Assembly (NCBI GenBank): GCA_963833585.1
Contig: CAWHYF010000004.1
Location: 248,001 to 312,000 of the forward strand
Length of the DNA: 64,000 nucleotides
Direction: 5' to 3'
Source: Bog-756 sp963833585
GTDB taxonomy: Bacteria > Actinomycetota > Acidimicrobiia > Acidimicrobiales > RAAP-2
The position numbers and the translations under genes are program-made. This document shows positions 18,471-25,997 of this stretch, one piece after another. Below the pieces are notes generated by a model. The model was not told the origin of the DNA and ran no database searches. It worked only from the letters and a program-made list of their open reading frames with translations. How positions within the stretch are numbered: the first letter of the stretch is position 1; each line of letters begins with the position of its first letter.

Positions 18471-19391
18471 ATGCCCCCCACCACCCGCGATGTGGTCGTG
18501 ATCGGAGCCGGTGCCGCGGGCGTGAGCGCGGCGATCGAGTGCTTCGACATCCGGCTCGACGTCCTCGTGCTCGAGGCCGCCGGCCAGGTCGGGGGGCAGA
18601 TCGATCAGATCCCCCACGCGGTCCGGAACGTGGCCCCGGCGCCGGACGGGAACCAGGCGCTGGTCGGCGCACTGTCCCGCCACGCTTCACTGCTCGGTGA
18701 CCGCCTGGCCCTCGATCAGACGGTGACCCGACTGGATCTTGAGGCCGGGCTCGTCCACGTCGGGGCCCACCACCACCGGGCCCGGAGTGTGGTGGTGGCC
18801 ACCGGGTCGCGGCGCCGCGAGCTCGAGAGCGCTCCCGAGGGGTCATTCGGCGGAGCGGTCACCTACCTGGTCGAGCCGCATCTGGCCCGCTTCGCCGGCT
18901 CACCGGTGGCGGTGGTCGGTGGGGGGGACAGCGCCACCCTGGACGCACTGGAGCTCGCCGAGGCCGGGTCAGCGGTGACGCTCGTTCACCGCTCACCCCA
19001 TCTCACGGCGAGACGGGATCTCGTCGATCGGGTCCGCTCGGATCATCGGATCACCGTGCTGGCCGGTTGGGCCCTCGATGAGCTGGTCGGTACCGACCGC
19101 CTCGATGCGGTCCAGGTTTCGTCCCGCACCACCGGCGAGCAGAGGGCGCTCGACGTGGGCGGGGTCGTTCTCAAGCTCGGGCGCGAACAGTGCACCGGCC
19201 TGGTGGGCGACCAACTGGAACTCGGGGCCCACGGAGGGGTCGTCGTCGACGCCGAACTCCGCACCTCCCATCCGCGCACATTTGCGGTCGGCGACGTGGT
19301 TGCAGGGGCGTACGAACGCATCGCAACGGCAGTGGGTCAGGGGTCCCTCGCCGCCCGCTCGGTCCTCCGTTGTGTGGAGTCCCTGTCGTGA
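18471..19391 (+). CDS. Thioredoxin-reductase-like FAD/NAD(P)H oxidoreductase without the CxxC
   Basis: A 306-residue flavoprotein with the two-dinucleotide-domain layout of thioredoxin reductases: FAD site VVIGAGAAGVSAA at the N-terminus, NAD(P) site VAVVGGGDSAT in the middle, and a C-terminal FAD contact TFAVGDV. The redox-active CxxC that thioredoxin reductase has just before the NAD(P) domain is missing here; the region reads TYLVEPHLARFAGSP. It is therefore more like ferredoxin/flavodoxin-NADP reductases or an orphan oxidoreductase. Its TGA overlaps the GTG of a DUF4254 gene (GTGA), so they are coupled. The electron acceptor is unknown. Confidence 0.85.
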   Translation: MPPTTRDVVVIGAGAAGVSAAIECFDIRLDVLVLEAAGQVGGQIDQIPHAVRNVAPAPDGNQALVGALSRHASLLGDRLALDQTVTRLDLEAGLVHVGAHHHRARSVVVATGSRRRELESAPEGSFGGAVTYLVEPHLARFAGSPVAVVGGGDSATLDALELAEAGSAVTLVHRSPHLTARRDLVDRVRSDHRITVLAGWALDELVGTDRLDAVQVSSRTTGEQRALDVGGVVLKLGREQCTGLVGDQLELGAHGGVVVDAELRTSHPRTFAVGDVVAGAYERIATAVGQGSLAARSVLRCVESLS

Positions 19392-19961
19392 CGGCCTCCG
19401 GCCTCCCCACGGCGGCGATGATCGTCGACACACTGACGGGGCCACCGGAGCCGTACGGCAAGCCGGATCGAGACGACCCACTGCCGGGGATCATGGAGGC
19501 AATTCTGGCCCTGCACCGCAACAACGTCGAGCAGTGGGACCGCGAGGACGAGGCCCGCCGCGGCAGGCGCCGACGACGCCACGGTGGCGGCCGCCAAACG
19601 AGCGATTGACCGACTCAACAGCGCCCGCCACCGCTTCATCGAGGCCATTGACCGGGCGGTGGTGCGTGTGATCAGCGGCGGCGGTGGAGAGGCACCCCTG
19701 GTGACGGAGAGCCCGGGCATGGCGGTCGATCGGTTGTCGGTGCTGGTGATCCGATTGACCTCGACCGAGGCCCGGGCGACGTCGGGCGCGTCCGATGGCG
19801 GCCTCTGCGCCGAACGGCTGCCCCGGCTGCGGGAGCAACTGAAGGCCCTCGAAGAGTCGATCGACACCTTGCTCGACGACCTGGCCATGGGCCATCGCCG
19901 CTTCGTGGCCTACGAGAGCCTCAAACTGTACGGGACGGTAGACCCCGAACGAGTTGGTTGA
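19388..19961 (+). pseudogene. DUF4254 gene split by a +1 frameshift
   Basis: The first frame, from GTG 19388, encodes the DUF4254 N-terminus ending in LHRNNVEQWDREDEARR. The homology then continues one base out of frame as AAAKRAIDRLNSARHRF and runs to the TGA at 19959-19961. One surplus base near 19570 (in CGCCGCGGCAGG) would restore a single 190-residue protein, close to the family's usual ~200 residues. This is either a real inactivating mutation, a sequencing error or recoding; no slippery heptamer was noticed. The downstream half has normal codon character, arguing for recent damage or error. DUF4254 genes are, from memory, often near GT9 glycosyltransferases, and one lies 1 kb away. Its last 41 bases overlap the convergent propeller gene. 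Confidence 0.75.
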
Positions 19962-20994
19962 CGGTGCCCAGAGGAAGGGTGTGGAGGCGGTAGCCTCCCC
20001 GGTTGAAGCCCATGACGAGTTGGTCGCCCACCACCGCCGCGTGAGCGATGCCCAGGGGGTGCGGGGCGAGCTCGCGGGTCAGTGGGGCGGTCACCCCTGC
20101 ACCGGGGGCCAACGCCACCAACTCGCCTCGTCGGCCGATCCCGCAGGGGACGTCGTCCACCACCACCAGTGGCACGCCACCGCTCCCCCAGGCCAAGTCC
20201 TGGCCGAACCGGGCCGACGACAGCACGGCGCCGTCGGCAATGTCCAGCCGGGCGAGCCCCCCTCCACCCAACCGCTCCCAGTCGTAGTCGCCGACACCGG
20301 CCCCGCCCAGGGCCGAACCGGCCGCCCAGAGGGAGGACCCGGAGGCCTCCAGCACGGAGGGGAGGAACTCGACGGCGGCCTCCCATCGGCAGGCCCCGAG
20401 ACGCCCCCCCTCCGCCTCGACGAGGCGGACCCTCCCCTCACTGCCGAGGGCCACCCACCCGGTACCCCCCGGCGTCGATCTCGTCGCCAGCGCGGTGACC
20501 AAACCGAGTGACTCGTGTGCGGTGCTCACCCCGACGGACCGACCGGCGGCCGGGAGTGGCTCCGTGACCAGCACCCCACCCAGGCGCTGACCGCGAGGAC
20601 GGGATGCCACCAAGCGGTCTCCGAGGCTGACCACTCGTTCGACGTCGTCGGCAATCTCGAGCCGGCGAGCGGCGAGGAGGTGGGGTTCGACCGGCCCGCG
20701 CCCGGACCGCGACGGTGGTTCGAAGATCCGAACGGAACCAAGGTGGTTGAGGACGGCGATCTGACCGGTGCCGGCCAGCTCCACGATGCCATGAATGTCG
20801 AGATCGAACTCGGACGCCTCGCCGTCGTCGGGGAACAGCGTGTCCCCGAAGATGCCCAACGGGCGGAGGGAGGCGTCGGCGAACACGACGTTGCGACCGA
20901 GGTTGTTCCAGGCGCACCGGCTCCCGAGGGAGACGATGCGGCCGATACCCGCCGGTTGGGAGTTGACGACCTTGCTCAGGGGGAGCGAATCCAT
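19921..20994 (-). CDS. Unrecognised protein, probable beta-propeller
   Basis: A 357-residue protein not assigned to a family. It has about six recurring strand pairs separated by 40-60 residues (for example VVFADASLRPLGIFGD, IAVLNHLGSVRIFEP, WVALGSEGRVRLVE, LVMGFNRGGYRLHTLP) in the manner of a WD/YVTN-like propeller. No signal peptide or membrane segment is seen. ATG 20994 shares one base with the GT9 stop (TGATG), so it is the last gene of a queD-queC-GT9 operon. That strongly implies a role in the same process, perhaps as a scaffold or a glycan-binding partner. Function unknown. Confidence 0.75.
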   Translation of the reverse strand: MDSLPLSKVVNSQPAGIGRIVSLGSRCAWNNLGRNVVFADASLRPLGIFGDTLFPDDGEASEFDLDIHGIVELAGTGQIAVLNHLGSVRIFEPPSRSGRGPVEPHLLAARRLEIADDVERVVSLGDRLVASRPRGQRLGGVLVTEPLPAAGRSVGVSTAHESLGLVTALATRSTPGGTGWVALGSEGRVRLVEAEGGRLGACRWEAAVEFLPSVLEASGSSLWAAGSALGGAGVGDYDWERLGGGGLARLDIADGAVLSSARFGQDLAWGSGGVPLVVVDDVPCGIGRRGELVALAPGAGVTAPLTRELAPHPLGIAHAAVVGDQLVMGFNRGGYRLHTLPLGTVNQLVRGLPSRTV

Positions 20995-21905
20995 CAACAG
21001 AGCTCGCCGAGCGCCCTCAACACCGCACTGGGCTCGATCGCATCGAGGCAGCGGGCCCCGGCAGGACAGACACGTGGCGCCGGGTGCGCGGCGCTGAGGT
21101 CCACGCGCTGGTGGTAGGCATACGATCTTTCCGCGGCTCGGCACACCGGGTCGCACCCAGAGCCGGCGACCAGGCGGGTGTGGTCCCACTCCCGGAAATA
21201 GACGGCCGGCCTGCGGGACAGTGTGACCGTCGGCGTCCCCTGCTGGGCTGCGATGTGCGTCAGGCCGGTGTCGACCCCGATGACGGCGCGGCAGGAGCTC
21301 AGCAGGTCGACTGCCTCACCGGGGGTCGCCGCCACGATGCCGGCCACGCCGCATTCGACCAGAGGGCTGCCCTCCTCGCCACGGGTGACGACGGCGACAT
21401 CGATACCCTTGCGCTTGAGGGCCGCGGCCAGCTCCAGCCAGTGCTGGGGCGCCCAGCGCTTCGCCGTTCCGTCGGAGTCGGCGACCAGCAGGACCAGACC
21501 TTCGGCTTCAGGTCGGCTCCCGGTCTCCAGGGGGATGGGCCCCGAGAAGTCACCGACCACTCCGAAGTCGGCCCCGATCTTGGCGATGATCTCGTTGATC
21601 GACAGAGGCCCGTAGGCAGCCGAGAACTCCGGGGTCCCCCACCAGTGGTCACGCTGCAGGGGGTGGTCGCGTAGGTCGACGTAGGCGCCCGCATCGATGG
21701 CGACGTCACCCTCGGTGACCGTCCCCGCCAGACCTCCGATCCGTTCGGCGAGTGCCAGCTGACTCGGGGAACGGGCCACCAGCCAGGTCTCGTTGCCCAG
21801 GCCGCGGTCGGCCGTTGTCGCCGCCTGGACCACGGGAAGCGAGACGACCAGATCTCCCAGACCGAACGACACCGGGGCGATGAACCGCCGGCCCACGGAG
21901 GTCAT
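20994..21905 (-). CDS. Glycosyltransferase family 9 (heptosyltransferase-like)
   Basis: A 303-residue GT-B enzyme. The N-terminal loop SFGLGDLVVSLPVVQA and the C-terminal nucleotide-sugar motif GVDTGLTHIAAQQGTPTV are the GT9 signatures; the central ADSDGTAKRWAPQHW strand fits too. Classical GT9 enzymes add heptose to lipopolysaccharide, which actinobacteria lack, so it must act on another acceptor. A Cys-rich C-terminus (CDPVC, CPAGARC) is unusual and could bind metal. Its ATG overlaps the queC stop (ATGA) and its stop overlaps the propeller gene. Context links it to 7-deazaguanine synthesis; whether the transferred sugar or the acceptor is a nucleoside is unknown. Confidence 0.88.
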   Translation of the reverse strand: MTSVGRRFIAPVSFGLGDLVVSLPVVQAATTADRGLGNETWLVARSPSQLALAERIGGLAGTVTEGDVAIDAGAYVDLRDHPLQRDHWWGTPEFSAAYGPLSINEIIAKIGADFGVVGDFSGPIPLETGSRPEAEGLVLLVADSDGTAKRWAPQHWLELAAALKRKGIDVAVVTRGEEGSPLVECGVAGIVAATPGEAVDLLSSCRAVIGVDTGLTHIAAQQGTPTVTLSRRPAVYFREWDHTRLVAGSGCDPVCRAAERSYAYHQRVDLSAAHPAPRVCPAGARCLDAIEPSAVLRALGELC

Positions 21906-22561
21906 GTCGCGTACTCGGTGCTATCGGCCAGGCCCAACTCCTGGAAGGCGAGCCGACGCTCCGCGCATTTGTTACAACCTCCGCAATGTCGCCCGGAGCG
22001 CGGCGCGATGCACGAAAAGGTGAGTGCCAGGGCCAAGTCTCGCCCCATCTCGAGCACGGCGCGCTTCTGGCGACCGGCAAACGGGGTTGCCACCTCGAGG
22101 GGGTGCCCGAGGGCCCGACCGACCAATGCGGAGAAGCCGTCGAAGAACTCACGGTCGGCGTCGGGGAAGGGATTGGCGGCCAGGGTGCCGAGGGCAATCG
22201 TCGGAATTCCGTGGAGCGCGCACCAGACGCTGGACTTGGCCAGGAGCAGGAGGTTTCGCCCCGGCAGGTAGACGGCTTCGTCCGGTGAGGTGTCGTCAGG
22301 CACATCCTGTCCGGTCACACTCCAGTGCGCTCCGTAGATGTCGGCGGCCGGTAGGTCGAGCACGACGAGAGGTTTGGCACCGGGGACCGGCAGCGAGGCG
22401 AGGAACTGCCCGAGATGCCAGTACTCCGCGTCCTCCCAGGCCAGGCCGAATCGCACGTAGATCGGCGTCACCTCGCGCCCCTCGCCCACCAGGTGAGCGA
22501 CCAGAATTGCGCTGTCGAGTCCGCCGCTGGCCAGGACGGCGACGGGGCCTTCCACTGCCAC
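21902..22561 (-). CDS. queC: 7-cyano-7-deazaguanine synthase (QueC)
   Basis: A 219-residue ATP-dependent enzyme that converts 7-carboxy-7-deazaguanine to preQ0. The PP-loop is seen as ASGGLDS near the N-terminus, the YLPGRNLLLL motif matches the QueC VPGRN block, and the zinc site CGGCNKCAERR is at the C-terminus. It is divergent: the YGQRH segment after strand 2 is replaced by VRFGLAWED. The GTG at 22561 (or 22555) follows the queD stop by a few bases, and its stop overlaps the GT9 ATG. queE, folE, queF and tgt are not in the window, so the product's destination (tRNA, DNA or a small molecule) is open. Confidence 0.88.
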   Translation of the reverse strand: MAVEGPVAVLASGGLDSAILVAHLVGEGREVTPIYVRFGLAWEDAEYWHLGQFLASLPVPGAKPLVVLDLPAADIYGAHWSVTGQDVPDDTSPDEAVYLPGRNLLLLAKSSVWCALHGIPTIALGTLAANPFPDADREFFDGFSALVGRALGHPLEVATPFAGRQKRAVLEMGRDLALALTFSCIAPRSGRHCGGCNKCAERRLAFQELGLADSTEYAT

Positions 22562-22566
22562 CGAAG

Positions 22567-22926
22567 CTACTGCTCGCCCCGGTAGACGCAGCCCGAGCTG
22601 CACGTCTCACGGACAACCACCCGGGAGAGATCGGGCAGCGCGGTGGTCAGCCGTCCCCAGATCCAGCGAGCCAGGACTTCACTGGTCGGATTCTCGAGGC
22701 CGTCGATCTCGTTCAAATAGTGGTGATCAAGCACCTCGAGTAGTGGAGCCATCGCACAGCTGATGTCGCCAAAATCCCGGACCCAGCCGCTGGACACGCC
22801 GACCGGACCGGTGATGTGCACCGAGACCTGAAACGAGTGGCCATGTAGACGGGAGCACTTATGGTCGAGTGCGACGTTCGGCAGTCGGTGGGCGGCCTCG
22901 AATGTGAACTCCTTGAAGATCTCCAC
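22567..22926 (-). CDS. queD: 6-carboxy-5,6,7,8-tetrahydropterin synthase (QueD)
   Basis: A 119-residue T-fold enzyme making 6-carboxytetrahydropterin from dihydroneopterin triphosphate, the first committed step to 7-deazaguanines. The zinc ligands are His in FEAAHRL and in RLHGHSF. The catalytic dyad region LDHHYLN, the GLENPTSEVLARWIW helix and the terminal ETCSSGCVYRGE match QueD over the whole length. The start GTG 22926 gives VEIFKEFTFEAAH, the normal N-terminus; the frame stays open far upstream without family character. It is the first gene of the queD-queC-GT9-propeller operon. Confidence 0.93.
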   Translation of the reverse strand: MEIFKEFTFEAAHRLPNVALDHKCSRLHGHSFQVSVHITGPVGVSSGWVRDFGDISCAMAPLLEVLDHHYLNEIDGLENPTSEVLARWIWGRLTTALPDLSRVVVRETCSSGCVYRGEQ

Positions 22927-23426
22927 GTTGGAGACCCTAACGTCCGACCACCTGCTGGTCGACCGGCCGCCGGGCGCCGGTCGGGTGCCGACCCACCATC
23001 TCTCGCCTCGGGTTCCCCGGGTCGGACCTGCGACCCGTCCAAGGACCCGGAGTCGAAGATGACCCGGCCGTTCCCCGATCCGGGATCCGGTGGGCCCACC
23101 CGCACCCTCGAGGCGCCTGGGTCTTCCTCGGCCCACCTCCGGGAACACCGGGTCCGACCCCTCCGGCCACTCACCTCCATGACCAGGGCAACGTTGGTAC
23201 GTCGGCGACGCCCTGGCCGCGGCCCCGTCCTCGGCCTCCGAACCGGTGGAACGTCGATTGAGTAGGGTCGGCACGTGATGTCGCAGAGATCGATCGACCG
23301 AGCCGCGGACCGACCTGGGCGAAGCGACCGCTTCCAGCGGGCCGAGAACGGTCGCGCCGGTCGCCGGCGCTCGAGAGCAGCGTCGCCCCTTGCCGCCGTT
23401 TCCCGGCTGAATCCAGGGCTTCACCG
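22927..23426. other. Divergent 500-base gap with hairpin
   Basis: No gene is evident between queD and the divergent methyltransferase. A 7-bp inverted repeat GCGACCG/CGGTCGC (23324-23330 and 23349-23355) lies near the methyltransferase side. Nothing like a known preQ1 riboswitch was seen. The region probably holds both promoters. Confidence 0.45.
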
Positions 23427-24272
23427 ATGACGGTCCGGGACAACCGCTTCGTCCGCGGGGTGGCCACCCTCACCGTCGATTCGTATCACTTCCGAGATCG
23501 GGCGGTGGAGCTCATCCGTAGGGGACAGCTCGGTTCCTACGAGTGGCGAGTCGAGGTCGGAGCGGTCGACCGGCCGGCCTACGCCTACTGTGTCCGAGGT
23601 GCGGCGAAGCTCGCCCACCGGTTGGGGCTGGAGCGGATCAGCGTCGTCGAATTCGGCGTGGCGGGTGGAGACGGTCTGCTCGCTCTCGAACACCATGCCA
23701 GACAGTGGTCGGACCGGTACGGCGTTGACATCGAAGTCTACGGATTCGACACCGGTGAAGGTCTGCCGGCGTCCGATGACTACCGGGACCTGCCGTACCA
23801 CTGGGGGGGCGGCACGTTCAAAATGGACGTCGGAAGGCTGCAGCGGCAGCTTCATACCGCCAAGCTCGTGCTCGGTGACATCAGGGAGACGATTGACTCC
23901 TTCGTCGACCTGCACGACCCCGCGCCGGTGGGTGCGGCCATGTACGACATGGACTTCTATTCGTCGACGGCCGCCGGCCTGCGGCTCTTCGACCTGGACG
24001 AGAAGTACCGGCTCCCACGCGTGCTGCTCTATTTCGACGACATCGTGGGCAATGACATCTCTCTCTACAGCGACTACACAGGTGAGCGGTTGGCCATCGC
24101 CGAGTTCAACGATCGACACCCGATGCTGAAGATCTCGCCGGTCTACTCCCTTGCTTGCCGCAGTTCGATGCAATGGCACCATGAGGTGTTTGCCGCTCAC
24201 GATTTCACCCATCCGCAGTACGGCCAATTCGTCAGCGGCCCTTGGGGTGACCCCTCCCCCGGCGGGCCGTGA
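23427..24272 (+). CDS. TylF/macrocin-O-methyltransferase-like SAM-dependent methyltransferase
   Basis: A 281-residue class I methyltransferase. The SAM motif I is VVEFGVAGGDG at about residues 73-83; YGFDTGEGLPAS resembles the acidic motif and loop of the TylF/cephalosporin-hydroxylase group. AMYDMDFYSSTA provides the metal/substrate-binding Asp pair, followed by LLYFDDIVGND. These enzymes O-methylate sugars or carbohydrate-linked compounds. ATG 23427 follows AGGG. It is divergent from the queD operon and convergent with a sulfotransferase, which fits a glycan-modifying set. The exact substrate is unknown. Confidence 0.8.
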   Translation: MTVRDNRFVRGVATLTVDSYHFRDRAVELIRRGQLGSYEWRVEVGAVDRPAYAYCVRGAAKLAHRLGLERISVVEFGVAGGDGLLALEHHARQWSDRYGVDIEVYGFDTGEGLPASDDYRDLPYHWGGGTFKMDVGRLQRQLHTAKLVLGDIRETIDSFVDLHDPAPVGAAMYDMDFYSSTAAGLRLFDLDEKYRLPRVLLYFDDIVGNDISLYSDYTGERLAIAEFNDRHPMLKISPVYSLACRSSMQWHHEVFAAHDFTHPQYGQFVSGPWGDPSPGGP

Positions 24273-24328
24273 GCGGACGGTACCGTTCACGACGTCCCTC
24301 CACCACCGTGGCACTCAGGGGGACCGGC

Positions 24329-25207
24329 TCAGGCCGACGTGGTCGATCCCATCCTGGCGATGCCGCCTTCCTTGAGACGGCGCAGAAGCTCGTATTCGAG
24401 CTCCAACTTGGACCGGAGGCGCTCGATCTGTGGCTCGGTCAACGGCTCACGCTCCCGGGACACCCGGACGCGGTGCATGGCGAGCGGTAGGTCGAGACGC
24501 CGTCCCAGGGACGCCAAGCCGTCCTTGAAGTCTTCGGTGAAGAAGACGCTCGAGCACTCCGCTATACGATCAGCCGCTTCGGACACATCGAATCGGCTGG
24601 AGAACATGGACAGCTGGTTGAGCAGGAACGTCGTCGGGGTTCTGTCCAAGAAGGCATCGAATCCGTCCTCGGCCTTCCGGCGGACCTGATCCGATACTCG
24701 GACCGGCAGGTCGGGATCGTCACCGGCCACGAGAAAGTCGTAGAGCGAACGGACCCGGGCGATGGGATCCCTGAGGATGGTGACGGTGAACGTCTTCGGG
24801 GGGAGCGGGCGGTTGGTGGCGGAGTGGTGTGATCGACCGAAGAAGTACGCCCCCCCGGCCAAGAGCCGACGATGGTTCACGACGAAGGTGTAACGACCGC
24901 TGACCGCCCGCGGCAGTCGCGACGCGGCCAGGCGACGCCAGACCTCGGTTGGATCTTCCCCGCCGAGCGCCAAGAAGCTGTGGAAGAGGCTGGTGCCGGC
25001 CGTCTTCCGGATGTGGTAGCAGTACACCCGCCTGCTGCCGTCTGGAAGCTCATACGATTGGGCCAGCCGTCGGTAGGTGGGGTCGCGTTGGATTTCCCAC
25101 ATGTCGAGCAACGCCTTGGCACCCTGCCGAAGTGGCCGCCGGGGTGGTTCCCACTCAGGGACCAGCGTCATACCTCCCGGGACGTCTGCCCCGCCCTCCC
25201 CTGGCAT
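24329..25207 (-). CDS. Sulfotransferase family 2-type protein
   Basis: A 292-residue PAPS-dependent sulfotransferase-like protein. The 5'-phosphosulfate-binding loop is HIRKTAGTSLFHSF and the 3'-phosphate site is ILRDPIARVRSLYDF, both in the proper order. Such enzymes sulfate sugars; the resemblance is to the carbohydrate (Sulfotransfer_2) branch. ATG 25207 is preferred because an AGGG element is well placed; ATG 25171 and 25273 are alternatives. No signal peptide is seen, so sulfation would occur on a cytosolic precursor. It ends 56 bases from the convergent methyltransferase. Together with GT9 and the methyltransferase it points to a decorated surface glycan. Confidence 0.82.
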   Translation of the reverse strand: MPGEGGADVPGGMTLVPEWEPPRRPLRQGAKALLDMWEIQRDPTYRRLAQSYELPDGSRRVYCYHIRKTAGTSLFHSFLALGGEDPTEVWRRLAASRLPRAVSGRYTFVVNHRRLLAGGAYFFGRSHHSATNRPLPPKTFTVTILRDPIARVRSLYDFLVAGDDPDLPVRVSDQVRRKAEDGFDAFLDRTPTTFLLNQLSMFSSRFDVSEAADRIAECSSVFFTEDFKDGLASLGRRLDLPLAMHRVRVSREREPLTEPQIERLRSKLELEYELLRRLKEGGIARMGSTTSA

Positions 25208-25384
25208 GTCCAGCACCCTACCAGGCCGTCGGAGGACCAGATCTGCGACCGGACCACTCCATCGGGTGGCCATGCCCGGGCGGTCGGAGCGTCATCCGGG
25301 CGTCCGAGAGGCCTCGGAGTACCCGGTGTAACGTCACTCGGGAGACACCGGCGGCGGGATCGAGAAGGAAGGTCCGGCTTCACG

Positions 25385-25822
25385 ATGGCAACCATCCGGG
25401 AGGCGATCGATGTCGGTCGAAAGGGCCGCCACTTGGCGGTGGTCTCCACCCTCCGGGCCGACGCCTCCATCCAGTCGTCGGTGGTCAATGCTGGGGTCCT
25501 CGCCCATCCCGTCGACCAGTCCGATGTGGTCGGATTCGTCACGTACGGGAGGACGAAACTCAGCAATCTCCGTCTCCGCCCGCAGCTGAGCATGACGTTC
25601 CTCGCCGGGGGGGAATGGGTCACCGTCGAAGGCAGAGCCGAACTGATCGGCCCGGACGATGTTCACCCGGACTTCGATGCCGAAGCGCTCCGTCTGCTGC
25701 TGCGCAGTGTGTTCGTGGCCGCCGGGGGCACCCATGACGCGTGGGATGCCTTTGACCGGACCATGGTCGAACAGCGACGTACGGCGGTACTGATCAGTCC
25801 TTCACGTCTCTACAGCAATTGA
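25385..25822 (+). CDS. PPOX-class F420-dependent oxidoreductase
   Basis: A 145-residue split-barrel flavin/deazaflavin-binding protein. Marks are HLAVVSTLRADASIQSSVVN at the start, a basic phosphate-binding strand GRTKLSNLRLRPQLSMTF, and the WVTVEGRAELI strand; this is the TIGR03618-like F420-binding pattern. It probably reduces a small substrate with F420H2 or binds flavin. It stands alone between the divergent sulfotransferase and the convergent GH43 gene. A second PPOX-type gene lies at 41135. Confidence 0.85.
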   Translation: MATIREAIDVGRKGRHLAVVSTLRADASIQSSVVNAGVLAHPVDQSDVVGFVTYGRTKLSNLRLRPQLSMTFLAGGEWVTVEGRAELIGPDDVHPDFDAEALRLLLRSVFVAAGGTHDAWDAFDRTMVEQRRTAVLISPSRLYSN

Positions 25823-25997
25823 AACTCCTGGGTGTCCCGGTCCCAGATGCTGTTTGGGCTGACCGGCCGACCCAACCCCCGATGCCCGGGTCGTGAACAT
25901 CATCGGTCGGTTGGACCGCTCGAGGCGTCCCATGTCGAATGGCATCCGGGGCCGGGCGGGCCGGGGTCGCTCCGCTCCAAGGTGATCCACCCCCTCG

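Noticed and set aside
20690..20720. GGTTCGA stretches resembling tRNA T-loops
   Set aside because: They lie in the propeller coding sequence and no cloverleaf can be folded around them; no tRNA was found anywhere.
24277..24286. ACGGTACCGT palindrome between convergent genes
   Set aside because: Ten bases without a stem-loop or T-run; too short to call an operator or terminator.
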